Of a DNA stretch of 64,000 bases, positions 25,311 through 39,200 are shown one piece after another. The position numbers and the translations under genes were made by a program. The stretch covers positions 95,230,135 to 95,294,134 of the forward strand of contig CM054180.1 of the NCBI GenBank assembly GCA_028829895.1, given 5' to 3'. Numbering within the stretch: the first letter of the stretch is position 1; the number at the start of each line of letters is the position of its first letter. This stretch comes from Sinotaia quadrata. Taxonomy: Eukaryota; Mollusca; Gastropoda; Architaenioglossa; Viviparidae. The notes under the pieces are model-generated. The model saw nothing but the letters and a program-made list of their open reading frames with translations, was not told the origin of the DNA and ran no database searches.

Positions 25311-25311
25311 A

Positions 25312-25502
25312 GTCTTTAATTCGGTGTATGTATTTATTCTATGTTGTATGTATTTAATTCAGTGTATGTATTTATTCTATGTTGTATGTAGTCTTTAATT
25401 CAGTGTATGTATTTATTCTATGTTGTATGTAGTCTTTAATCCAGTGTATGTATTTATTCTATGTTGTATGTAGTCTTTAATCCAGTGTATGTATTTATTC
25501 TA
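25312..25502 (+). repeat. ~41-bp minisatellite (GTATGTAGTCTTTAATTCAG)
   Basis: Four to five copies of GTATGTAGTCTTTAATTCAG plus TGTATGTATTTATTCTATGTT; one copy is shortened. Just downstream, 25620-25750 is a more GC-rich patch (GCAATTCCTGCGGGGCGTAT) of unknown origin. Confidence 0.88.
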
Positions 25503-25776
25503 ATGGTTGATTATGAGTGATTGACCAGTTAGGGAGTTCTTAATTACAGAAACACGTGAAAAGAAAATTAAGTCTATTAAAAGCACATTTTTTAAAAGTT
25601 TGTTCTTCAACAACATGATGTTTAAGGGAACAGCAGGAAATGTCAGGACAATTATTAGATAGTGACAGGCAAGCAATATAAAATGTGGCCCCTGCAGATG
25701 AAAAGTTTTACAGCAATTCCTGCGGGGCGTATAGATAGCGGCATCCTCATCATCATGATGACATTATTTTGTTTTA

Positions 25777-28700
25777 ATGTATGAATGGTACAATATTTGG
25801 ATAACATTTATATGGTGCATCATTTCCCTGGAACACAAATTACAGGCCATCTTACTGTCACAAACTCTGAGAGAGGAGACAAAAGAAGACAATGAAAATG
25901 GTGTGTTGCAACAGTGGAAGTTAATCAATATAAATTTTCAATATTTTTCTGATATGAAGAGACAGTGAAATTGGCAGTTCACAGTCCTGTATCTTTTTCT
26001 AAAAATATATGTCAAAAAGACGCGATTCCAAACATGTGTTTGTTCAAATAATTGCCTATGGTAAGACTTTGAACATATGAAGCTGTTAACTTGATTTAAT
26101 AATGAGCATTACTTGAATGAATAATGTAGCATTACTTTAATGGTTGAAAAATGTAGCACACAGAACCACCCAACTCAAAATTTAAAAAAAACAACAACAA
26201 CAGTATATACAATTTTAAATTACGCTTTTTATTTAGGCTAAATTGAACATGGGTAACTATTATTGAAGTTAATTTTTACACATGTTACTTTGAGGATTAC
26301 ACTCAATGAAGCAAAATGAAATATAAAAACATTCGGTAAACTGAAAAAAACATGTCAAGCTATTGCTCAGTTTTAGTTTCAACAAAATTAATCAGGTTAC
26401 ATGTACAGTTCCAAACTTTCCACTGCAAGATACAACACTGAACAAATAAAATTTTTTTGGCAAGTCAATGAATGTGGTGTGGGCAACAGAATATTACCTT
26501 GAGGCATTCCCCCCATACTGAATGCAGTTTTACTTAAAAGATATAAAACTTCAGCTATACTTCGTGATTTCCCAAGGATGACTTTGCACAGACACAAAAA
26601 AGAAAAAATACAGAGTTAAAAATCCTCAAACTTATGCATTCAGACTGAGGAACACTTGCTAAAATACATTTTTATACACATACAAATATAAGAGATTTTT
26701 ATAGGTGATGGCAGTTAAATGTATGACTTTTTAATTTAGGATTTTGATCACTTAAAACAGTGAAATCAATCATCTGCCCTCAAAATAATGCTTCAATAGA
26801 CTAATCTGTAGACCAGAAAAGTAATCTTACTATATTCACAGACTCAGGGAAAAGAATCATTAAGACAAAGAACTACATTTAACAAATATAATTTTCCTCT
26901 AACAAAAATGTACAATGTCAGGCTACAAATAAATGAGATTATAAAAATTAAATCCATACAAGTCTCCAATATTCATAAAACCATAAAAAATTAACAATTT
27001 ACATAATTATTATTTTTTTAATTTATTTTTTAACTTAAAAAAAATATGTGATAGTTAATTCTTAATTTCTGATAAAAATTTATTTTTATTGTGGTACTAT
27101 TATAATATGATTAAAATAGCATACACATCCATGAAAAATATGAAAACTTGTGAACAATTTACATACATTGTATATATTTATATATATATTCATTTTACAT
27201 ATCATTTATGTTATTTTTTTATGTTATTTGTTTTGGAGGGAAAGCAAAATATTGGTCAAATCCTATGAAATAACTTAAATAAAATTTTTAAAAAAACACT
27301 GGTCAAATCCTATAAAATATCTCCAATAAAATATCTTTAAGGATAGCATTTGTTATGAAATTTCAATCATGAAGTTTTCGAGTAATAGACAGTAATTTGT
27401 CTGTTAAAATAGTTGTAAAAAGTCTGTCTTGAATAAAGGACGGTAAATTTTTACTTTCCACTTATTAAACACACCACAAAAAAAACCAAAAAAAAACCAA
27501 AACAAATAATAATGGACACATAAGCCAATGTAAAGAGTCAAGAGTTTGAGTAAAATACAGAATTGCACATTGCTAACCACAGTCCATAAACTTTCTTTTT
27601 GTAAGTGGCTGTATGAGGCAAGTTAATGTCACAGATCAGCATTTTTATTTTTATTTTGCTAGTTGGTAAATTCTGCTAAAAAAAAAACACCCAAAGTCAA
27701 GTCCATTCTATTTAAAGAATTTAAATTAAACTAGTACACTAATAGATCCAAAAGCAAATGTCATTTTTATCTGATAACTATCATTTCATTATATTAAATG
27801 AAAAATGCAGTTAAATTTATATTTAATTTAACTAGTTAAAAATGGGCTCCTGTGTTTTGTTTTATTTTATCCTCAGGAAGACTTTAATGCTGACCAAACT
27901 ATGCTTCTTTCTTAATGATGTTAATGCCCAATTTTAAAGAAAAAATACCTGATAGTCCTTAGATAAATCTAGTACAAATCCAATTACTAGCACCCTTACT
28001 TGACCACTGTACAATAAATACAATACACTTTATGTGCAAACAGCCATTAGTGAATAATTCTGTTGCTACAGTAATATCTCTAAACACTACTAGTTACCAT
28101 GGATGAGATTAGCAAAGTTAAACTATATTTGCACAGTCTGTAAAAGTAACTAAGAGTCCTGAAATATTATACAATTCCTAAGATATAAATAATATTAGGA
28201 CATACTGTACTAAGTGATTAATGGCTTCTTACATAAAGAGCATCTATTACTTAAACTCTACATGCAACTTTTCTGTGAGGCACTGCAACCCACAGTCAAC
28301 CACTTCTGCTAAATTACCCAACTCAGAGCCCTAAAAATATTTCATCACAGAATTTAAATGCAATTTTCACAATCACATAACAGCAACATTGGTATATACA
28401 GTATTCAGCATTCAAACTTTGTACAAACATCTGATCCACATGTGACCTTAAACTCTACAATAATAATGTTGTTTTACAAAACAACCATCACAAGCATTCA
28501 TCAACACATTTATAATTTATTTTTTTTCAGTTTAAAAGTACAAATGGAAAAGATTTGGGTAAAATAATATGTGAAAAAACAAAATCTTCCTACTGGTTAC
28601 TCAAACTTTGTGTTGACAATGATAGAAATCTGAAGTTTGTTTCCATTGTGCCATTTTTTTTTTTTATTTATTGAGAGTTATTTTGAGAATCTAGTGAAAA

Positions 28701-29010
28701 ATAGCAATAATGCAACACTCAACCTACGTTTTCCTTAATATGTAATGAATAAGGAGTGGGTTTAGGGGAATTTCTTAGTATATTTGTTCTAAGTAAAACT
28801 GATGATCTTAATTATGAAGACTGATCTTTATTTCAATACAAATAGGGGAGCCCAGAAACCATATGCACCTTGAAATTTCTACACAAATTTTATTAAAAAC
28901 TTTTCTGTTAGAAAAAGAATTTTAACAGGAATAAAGTGCAGAGTTAACTGCCACTAAAGGTACAAGACACAAGACTGCTCTCTTATGGCAAACTAGCTTC
29001 AAGCAGCCTG
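25777..29010. other. Intergenic DNA, possibly including KLHL20 3' UTR; no gene seen
   Basis: AT-rich sequence with only short ORFs. Part of it may be the 3' UTR of the - strand KLHL20 gene, but no end point can be fixed from sequence alone. Confidence 0.45.
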
Positions 29011-29021
29011 ACTAAGTTATC

Positions 29022-29222
29022 CTGGAATAAATATGCTGAAAGCATTTTGTAGTATATACAATTGAGAGAGAAAGTTTCGTGACACACCCTTGAACAAATT
29101 TACTAAATGCATTTTGTGGTATATGCACTTGAGAGAGAATGCTTTGTGACACATCCTGGAATATATCTGTTGAAAGCATTTTGAGGACATATGCACTTGT
29201 GTCAAATAAAGTGCATGACTGA
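29022..29222 (-). repeat. ~66-bp tandem repeat, three diverged copies
   Basis: Three copies share the core GAAAGCATTTTG, then TATATGCACTTGAGAGAG and a GTGACACA-type end (the third copy lacks the last part). The period is divisible by three, so two overlapping short - strand ORFs result. It lies in the probable KLHL20 3' UTR or just beyond it. Confidence 0.78.
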
Positions 29223-30203
29223 ACAAAGTTTGAGCCACACCTGAATTTTAACATTCTGTATAGAAAAATAAAAAGCTGCAGTTAATTAAATTCAACTATA
29301 TTGATTACCGGAAAATCTTTTAACTAAAAATTATGTTTATTGTGAATTGATAAGATCAGACAGATGAGAATCAGCGATACTAGTATATATATATAAATAG
29401 AACCAGGGAAAAGGCATTATACAAAAACACAAATCATGAAAGAAAAGAAACAAAAAACTTGTAATCTGATGTGATATTTTCTTACTATGACAATTAATAA
29501 AAATCTAAAACAAGAATTAAGATACAATTACTATTCATCATTGCTCAAACTGTTGTACATCTCGAAACATTTGTACACCCTCATGATAGAGGGTAAAAAT
29601 CCCAAACGTGTGGACATTATGCCAAAATATATCTTGCAAAATTTGGAAACAGAATTCAAGTGACTTCCTTGACTTTAAAGATTTTATAAATTTTCTTCTT
29701 TTTCTTTAATGTGGATTTTCATTTAAGATGAGAAATACCCCCACCCCAAACAACTCCATCTCCAAATCATAAAATGGATGCAGCCATATTTTCTAAAATT
29801 AAAAAGTACAAAGGAAAAATGCTTTAAGCATTGATGATTTCAAACAAAAACTCTGCTTGTAGGTAACACTCTGGACCTGAAGAGCGATTGTAAACAAACT
29901 AAGAAAGTGATATATTAAACATCTTACTTTACTAAAGTAACAATTCTTGTTTGAAAGGTGCCTAACCTTCTATGTTCATTGCGATCAGTGTCATCTTGAT
30001 TTTTTTGAAATTTTAAAATGGTCATAAACCAATCTTAAAGTGGTCTTCAACCAGTATCACAGTGGTCAGATGCACTGTGCCTAGGCTAGTAGCAGGAGAC
30101 TAGCTCTGGGCAGCATCCTGAAGTATTCCTATGCAAACACATACCTGTGTCATTCTCAGGTGTAAGAAGCTAAGAGTTCTGTCCCAGAAATGCACAAAGA
30201 ATT

Positions 30204-33200
30204 TCACCAAATATGTGAGTCATTTTGTGGCATTTTGACAACGCCCACCCCACCACCAAGGCGCCTGTAGTTCATTCCACCAACAATCCGCCAGCAGTTG
30301 AGTTCGGGATCATATACTTCCACTGTCTTCAGATAAGTGGTGCCATCAAACCCCCCAATAGCCATTAGCTGCCCATTAACAACTGCTAATCCGACCTGCA
30401 AGAAAATCAATTACATAACTTGTATGTGCACATTAATCTTTTTTAAAACCTTACACACATTAACCAACGCATTGTTTCATTTTATATATTTTTCATGTAC
30501 TAAATGGATTCTAATACCTAAGTATGTTAAATGCATCAACGAACAGTTAACTCTTACACATACCCCACTCCTTCGTGAGGTCATGGCAACAACAGGTTGC
30601 CAGGAATTTGTCTGTGGATTAAATCGTTCAGCACTGCTGAGCTCTGTGGTGTCATCACGGCCACCAACTGCATAGATCATGTTGTTAAATACTGCAACCC
30701 CAAGGTGCTTACGACGGGTTCCCATAGAAGCAACTGGAGTCCAACGATTGTTTCTTGGATCAAATCTTTCCACTAGAAGATAAAAATTATTTGTAATTTT
30801 AAAAGTGTACAGATGATCTTTCAGTAAAACAAATAACTTTAATTTGGTTTACACCAAGGTGCAAGAAATATGAATGAGTGTCCAGAAATCTTGATTAAAC
30901 AGTATGATGGGACTTGTAAAAAATTTTGCTTTATATGTAATTGCATTTGGTGATAATTCTGTCTAATCTGTAATTGTATTTTATAATAGTTAATTTTAGT
31001 AATACTGCAACAGAAAAATATGTTTATAACACTGTAAAACCACTTCTAGTGATCAAATGCAGTAGAAAACCATCAGTCTTTTGTTTATTAGGGTCCTCTA
31101 AATTGAATTTGTTGCCTTTTAAGGTGAGACACTGGGACCACAGTCATTTTCAAGAGGACTCTCAAGCATCTTTTTTTTCCCCCCAGTGAAAACAATGTCT
31201 ATATTGTTTATCAGTTTGTTTTGCTCTATATCTGTAAGGGTTGCATATACTGACATGCTTGTATTCGAGATTGTATGGGGAGTGGAGAATGTCAACAATA
31301 CAGGACAGTAAAATGCAGACACCCCACTCACCCTTTCAAAGCAATAATAGACAAGTTATTATTTTTTGATGACTATGATTAACTTTATTGTACTATGAGT
31401 TCTCTTTAATGCAGTGAATATAATCGCAGATCTGCCTACCCACACCTCAGGAAACCAGAAGATCAATGATCCAAAACCAGAAGATTTTATGTGGAGTCTG
31501 GCATTTTAATAGAAATATCAATAATATAAAATAAATGCAATATAACAACAAATATTGTTAATATTTGTAAATAAACTTACCAATAACTTAATGATTTGTG
31601 AAAAGCATAACATTTGTGGGCTTTTAAAGTCATCTGCATTGTACTGCAAAGATGAATGAACACCAGAAACTGAAGTAAAATCCATAAATAGTGAGAACTC
31701 AGTGGTGCAGTAATATGACTTTCAAATGTTTCTTCATTTTTCAAAAGGCATGTTTATATAAACTGGTGGGAGAAAACAAGGGGATGGGATATTTCTTTAA
31801 AAATCAAGAACATCTTAAGTAATTCAAGTGTTTAGAGACAAATTCAAATGCTTTTGGAGGACAAAATATAATATACAATGCTTTTCAAGATGGCTTTCAT
31901 TTTCCAAGAGCTTTCAAGTTTGCTGTGGACACCTGTATTTGGTGCATGTCATATTCAAGCCCCTAACCACAACTTAAGAAGGAAGAAGGGCAAATTATAT
32001 ATGTATCTGACATTGGTACTACAAGTGAAGAAAAGAAGATCATTCACATGTAGAAAAGTTCTAAACTATCTCCTTTTACATAATTTCAAACAAAAATCCC
32101 AAGTTTACAGTTTTAAATAAGTTCTTTTTACAGACGTGAGTGGTAATACAAAGTAGAAGATAGGTAGTGTCCATAAAATAATCAATGCCTTTGAATAATA
32201 CTTAAGGAAACAACATTGCATTTAATAAAATATACATTTTCTCTTATCTTATTAGTTTACTTCCAGTAAAAGTTAAATATTTACTTAAAATATTTAACAT
32301 ATTTGCATTGTCTATTATTGATTTTTTTAAATAAAAGTATGTGAACATTTTATTTTAGCCAATAAAATTTTAATTTTTATAATACAATAAGCATTGTATA
32401 CATTATAACAGGACTGCTTTTTAAAATATTTAAAATCTTTATTATGCCACTCATTAACATGAATTCAACACTAAAAGACATCCTAAAACAGTGGTATCTC
32501 TATCTATCTATCCCTTAGTCTTGTAGACCGTTAGGGCACCACTGATGACCTAACAATCAGTTTCCTCCATTCCATTCTGTTCTCTGCTAATCCTACTGTA
32601 TTGCTCAGTTTCAGTCCTGTCTACTCTAAACAGTGATATATGAAAATCTAAACACTAAAACCTTAGGAAGAAGAAAAGGAAAGAAATTACTGGAAATAAA
32701 TAATGATAGTGAAAGTCATGCAAACATCATCCATAACTGCACTCCATCTGAGGAAATAACAGTCACTTATTATAGAAGAGTATCATAGAAGTTGTATTTA
32801 AAACAATACACAGACACTTTCTGAACTCTGGCTTGTTAGTCTGTAAAACCATGCAATACTCCGCTAGTAAATTTGCCAGTTAAATATTCAGGACAAACTT
32901 CTATTGTGATAAACTCCTTTCAAGTTGTCTAACTTTTTATCAGGGGTATAACAAACTAAAAAAAATGTATTTCATTTTCCTCAGTTTTATATACCTGTAT
33001 TCAGTGGACACGTTCCATCGCTTCCACCCACAGCATACAGGAATCCCTGTAACACTGCCACACCCACACCCAGCCGTCTAGTGCTCATGGATGCAACTTT
33101 CTGCCACTTATTGCTCTGAGGATCATACCTGAGATTGACAGAAATCAAGTAACAAAGCAGTGGGAAAGCCCTTTACAAGTAATGCAAATGATACAATTTT

Positions 33201-36200
33201 ATTACTTCTTTTAAAGAAAAAAAGAATGCAGGCATCAATCAATTTAGGAACTTCAACGGTGGAAAAATTTTGAAAGTGAAATCTCAGAAACAGAAGGTTA
33301 CATTCCCATTACTATTGTACATGTAGAACCTGACATGTTTCTGCTCTTGTTTTAACTGCAAACAGACTGATTAGGTCTCATTCCCCTGCCAGGAATGGGA
33401 CAGGTTTGCAAATAGAAATAAAAAAAGTGTAACTTCTCAACTGACGTTATAATGTCCTGTATGCTTCATGCTGCAAGAAACAACCACATCAAACTAGCTG
33501 ACCCAGGTAGTTATGGGAATTTATAATAAAGGCCACGTCCTCTTCCCAAAAGTATTCCATCATCCTTAATTTGAATTGCTGGTCACACCACCAAACCTTT
33601 CTATTAAAGGACCTTTTGAAATGGACTGGATCTATCTTTGAGTAATCATAGTACATAGTGTGTATGTGTGTTGAAATGGACAGGATCTACCTTTGAGTAA
33701 TCATAGTCCATAGTATGTATGTGTGTTGGGAGCCAACAAACACAGGAAACTCCTTCATTACCTCTGCTAGCACACAAATGATCTGTCAGTGCTAACAATG
33801 GAGGCAACCAGTTTATCCTTAACCAATATGCTGTGTCCATTGCTATTTAGTAATGGCTGCAACAGCAATATATTGTGGTTTAAAAAAAAACAACCTGTCA
33901 GAAGGTAATGTCCTTGGCATTGTCTTTTGTAACAAATGACATTGCTTGACAAGCCAGAAATAATTAATGAAGCCCTACCAAGACATAAACTGCAGTTAAC
34001 TTATCACTATTCTGTAACAAAACAGTCAAGTGCCTTAGGCAATCAATCTGAGCTAAAGCACTAAAGCAAAAACATCACATAAATTTTGACTGTCTATCAT
34101 GTTCTCTCTCTAGTTAGGCTTATCACTACGTATTGAGCCCATACTAAAACTGGACTTGAGCAAACTTGGGATTGTTGACATGGAACATCAAAGGCATGAC
34201 CCATACCTTCAAGGCAATCTTGAATGGTAAGTATACCACCTGTGATCTAACTTTATTATTTCCCAAATTACTCTGATAATTAAGATAATTTTTAATGTGC
34301 TATTGGAACAGCACATACTTGCATAAGAAAAATTTAGCTTCTGAAGAGAAAAACTGATTTAAAAAATACTAAACATATAAATAAAATTTTGTTCAGCATC
34401 ATATAAATTGAGGGATATCTATATTGATATTATATTTCTGCTGCAGCAATAATTTATGATGTAAGAAAAGAAGAAAGGATACAATTTCAGATAAAACAAG
34501 AGAGAACATATGTAGATTCATATACAAGCTTATTCAAAAGAAGCAAAGAAACAAAAATTGGCTAATATTATCACTGACTTTATTTCCATTAATGCCTTCC
34601 CACAAACACTATGCTAAAGCAGTCATAACAAATTATCATTTTCTTCATATATCTTTAAAACTAATTACCGTTCTACATAGTTGAGACAGGAGACGCCATC
34701 TTGGCCACCAACAGCATATAAATAGTCACCTAAAACTGCCACACCCACACTTGTTCTACAAGAGCTGGTTGGTGCAACTTCACTGCTCCACTGGTTTGTG
34801 TGTGGGTCATACCTAAGAACACAGTTTCTTTATAAATACAGACAGGTGACACAAAGAATACAAATTTTATGTAAAAGTGGAAAACCCACTACATTTATTC
34901 TGTAATAGCTGGTGGGTGCAACTTTGTTGTTCCAATGATTTGTGTGGATCATACCAAGGAACATAATTTTATTTTTTAAAAGCAAGCAGATGACAGATTA
35001 CCAGTTTTAGTCTTTAAGTTTAAATAACAAACATAATTAACCCGTTCGTCGTCTTCGGGACGATTTTGGCGCCTTAAAAAAAATTCTACACACGTCTTCG
35101 GGACGAAATGGGACGCCACGCTCGCAGGCGTGGCTAAAACGATCATGCTATTAAAAGAGATCCAACCGGAGTGAAAGAAATATGTGGTCTGCCTCAGCAA
35201 CCACTGTGCTCTAAATTCTATCTTTAGATATTATAATTAGGAAGCTCATGTGACTGAATTCCCGCGGTTTGTAACACAACCCTGCAGCTTCCTGGAAAGT
35301 TTTTGGCAGACTTTAGGATTACGTAATCTATATAAATATGGCAAGCGCACATTTTCAGTTGGATTATTGTGAATTTGCTTCTACGGCAGGATCAGAGTGT
35401 GAGGAGAGTAGTTTTTCTTCAGAAGAAGAGGATATTGAACAAGAGGATATTCCACTTTTAGATGAAAGAGGTGACACCAATGCCACTGAATCTAGTAACG
35501 AAACCGGTCGCCCGCATGGCGACATTTTCAATGTATCGAGTGACGCACGCGAAGCCGCGAGCATGGAGATTCAAACATTTGCAGGCTGTAGTGGGGTAAA
35601 AATGCAGTTTCCAGAAAATGCTACAGTACTTGACATTTTTCAGGCATTTTTACCAGAGAATTTTGTACAAAAGATTGTCGAGTACACTAATATATATGCT
35701 TCTCAGCAACTTTTGCACGATAACCTTTGTGCTACAAGTCGTATCAAGAAATGGCACGATACACAGGTGTCTGAAATATATCAATTTTTGGCACTTATTT
35801 TTTTGATGGGAATATGTAGACTACCCACATTGAAACATTATTTTTGTAAAGATGAAGCCTATGGCCAACCTTTATTTCGTAAAGTAATGTCTGGCCGTAG
35901 ATTTTATTTGTTACTAAATTGCCTACATTTTTGCGATAACGCTGTCTCCGATCCTACCGACCGTATCCACAAAATTCGATTGATTATTGATCATTTCAGA
36001 CAAGTATTTTCATCCATTTATGTGCCTGGAGAAAATATTTGTGTGGATGAATCCCTGATGTTGTGGAAAGGTCGTTTAGGATTCAGGCAGTATATAAAAT
36101 CTAAACGGGCTAGATTTGGAATCAAATCATACGAAATTTGTGAGAGTCTTACAGGGTATGTTTACGATTTCATTATGTACACGGGGAAAGACACTGAGTA

Positions 36201-39200
36201 CACTTTTACTGATGGAAATCAGGGTGAGAAAGTTGTTCTAACTCTTTTAGAACCACTTCTAGGGAAATATTACAAGGTGTACACAGATCGCTTTTTCACT
36301 AGCCCCACCTTAGCACGCATTCTTTTGGCAAACAACACATACATATGTGGAACTGTCATGGGAAACAGAAAAGACATGCCAAAGAACTTTCCAGGCACTA
36401 AGCTCACTCCAGGACAAATTGCAATTGTCCATAATGATGGTGTTTCTTGTTTTGCATGGCAAGACAAGAAACAGATACTCATGCTAAGCACAATGCATCA
36501 TGACAGTACAATAATAAATACAGGCAAAAATCATTACAAAACAAAAGAACCAATTCTGAAACCAGCTTGCATTTGTGATTACAACAAATATATGGGAGGG
36601 GTGGATTTGTGTGACAGTGTAACAACTGCATACCCTAGCATCAGAAAAACAATAAAGTGGTACAAGAAAGTTTTCTTTCACATTCTTGACATTGCACTGT
36701 ACAATGCCTGTGTTGTTTACAAGAAACACACAGGTAAATCAATGACATTGCTAGATTTCAGAGATGCAGTATTGAAGCAAATACTAGAAAAATATCCTGA
36801 AGTCAATGTTTCTAAAGGTGGTCACGCTTCTGCTGACAGTTTGCCACCATCTAGACTGATGGGTAAACATTACATTACACTTTTTCCTCGTATTGATACA
36901 AGTAAACCAACACCGAGGAAAAGATGTCGCCTTTGTGCAGACCACAAAGTTGAGAAAAGGACACGTCACAAATTTCATTCAAAGCAGACTTTGTAAATTC
37001 TTTTTTTCTAATTCTTCTTTCCTGTTTATGTCTATTTTCTTCTTTGTATTATAAGAGCATTTTGAACATTTATTTTCATAATTTACAACATATATAAAAC
37101 ATATGAAATTCAGCAACATAATACTTTATATTTATTTTCATAATTTACAACATATATATATATAAAACATATGTAATTCAGCAACATAATACTTTATATT
37201 TATTTTCTTTTCATTTGTACAAAAATTTATTTGTAGCCTATATTTTCTTCTTTTACTCCTGATGAAATCGAATACATACTCAGTATTTTTTTATTTTTAC
37301 CTGACAAGTTACCTGTGTATTCATTGTACAATACAGAATAGCAGAGTATACAAAATTTCTAAACTTTACTGATGTTGATTTCCATAATAAAATTTTCTGC
37401 ATCTGCATTTCTGCTTCACTAAGTCTACATCTGCAATTTTATTATATATATATATAAATCAACTTACCTAGCAGTGCTACCTTCTTCATTTTCTGCATTG
37501 GAATTTGTGAAAAATTGGACATGTGTGCAACTAGTATTTGGTGTGTTATCTACATGTAGAATTTTCTTATATATAAATCATCTTACCTTTAGTTTACCAA
37601 GCAAGTGGCTGGCATTGTTTCCTTCTTCATTTGTGCCTTGGATTTTTGAAAAAAACATATTTGTGCTTTCTTCACTTCACTTCAGTAACCGTGACTGGTG
37701 TGTTATCTACATGTACAATTGTATTATATAAATCATCTTACCTTTACCAAGCAAGTGGCTGGCATTGTTTCCTTCTTCATTTGTGTCTTGGATTTTTGAA
37801 AAAGAATATTCTTGAAAATATGTGCAACCAGTATTCACGTCACTTCAATTTGTGCTTTACTAACTTTGACTGATATGTGTTATCTACATGTAACATTTTC
37901 TTGGGTACGGGAGGACACTATTTTCTTCTTTATTTTTCTGTTCCTGGACTTTAGAAAAAAAATATTGTTCAACTGGAAATGTGCGCAACTAGAATTTCTT
38001 CAATTGAACTTGTAAACTGTCATATAAATAAAAATTAGATCTATTTTTCTACATTTGGAAGCTGTCATCAGACACATCTCGGGCGCTGTAGTCACTGAGT
38101 AAAAGTACTTGGTGGTTGCATGCTTGATGCTCTGTGTTTTAGGACTGAAAGTGGAACTTTTTATGAATATCGACCCCCACAAAACACTGACTGACGGTGG
38201 GATTATGAATGAAACACCCCCACAACGATGATAAAAATCGCAAGTTCAACAAAAAGGTAAGAACATTTTTTATTATTTACTTATTTTTCAATTTTAAAAT
38301 AACTTTTAAAGAAAGTTTAATAATTCTATAATATGTCTACAATAGTTTAAACTTAAAATTGTGAAAATCCATTATAAATCACACTCGCTTTTCATTTTTA
38401 AATACGGCTACCGAGAAAATTGTTGTTGGGCGGTAAATATGCGTGACAGAGAGCTGCCATGACGCGTTTTTCGTAGTGACGACGAACGGGTTAAAAGCAA
38501 CTCTAAACTGTTAAGATAGCACTCCCCAAAACAAAAGAAAAAAAATCATATTTTTGTTCTAGGTCTCTAAATAATCCATTTAATCTGATGAAAGCATTTA
38601 TGAAAGAAAATAAGATTGTACAGCTAACATACCGCTCTATACTATTAAGATAGGACTGTCCATCATGGCCCCCTACAGCATACAGTAGATCATTGAGTAC
38701 TGCTACACCTACACCACACCGCCGCTTGCTCATAGGAGCAACTAGACGCCACTCATTGGTTTGGGGATCGTATTTCTCCACACTGGAAATGGCATCACCA
38801 CTACACCAACCACCAACTAAATAAATAAATGAGAAAACTGCCAATGAAGTTAAAGCATTAAATGTATGTAATTTAAAAGGTTTTAAAATGATTCTAATTC
38901 TGAGTCAACAACACTTCAACGTACTGTTGGATAAATCACACTGTGACATTAAATATAGGTACAAAAGAAATCACTTAATTGTACCCTGTATAATTTGACA
39001 TTAAATATGGGTACAAGAAAAATCACTTAATTGTACCCTGTCTATAATTTGACATTAAATATGGGTACAAGAAAAATCACTTAATGTACCCTGTCTATAA
39101 TTTGACATTAAATATGGGTACAAGAAAAATCACTTAACCTTACCCTGTCTCTAATTTGACATTAAATATGGGTACAAGAAAAATCACTTAAGCATACCCT

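Larger units (their letters stand above)
35041..38490 (+). mobile_element. Complete piggyBac transposon, 3450 bp
   Basis: Perfect 13-bp terminal inverted repeats: CCCGTTCGTCGTC at 35041-35053 and GACGACGAACGGG at 38478-38490. Both ends abut TTAA. The left end has a 14-bp subterminal direct repeat (CGTCTTCGGGACGA at 35050-35063 and 35093-35106), itself a partial hairpin. The transposase reads left to right, opposite to the host gene. After the stop, a 1.4-kb non-coding right arm contains two internal repeat families. It fills most of KLHL20 intron 4, which would be about 366 bp without it. An intact ORF and perfect ends suggest recent arrival. Confidence 0.96.

Noticed and set aside
29012..29254. 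Two overlapping - strand ORFs of 73-80 codons
   Set aside because: Three-copy ~66-bp repeat keeps the frame open by period; no domain.
34976..35200. 74-codon - strand ORF across the piggyBac left end
   Set aside because: It spans the transposon boundary and is antisense to element and flank; no coding character.
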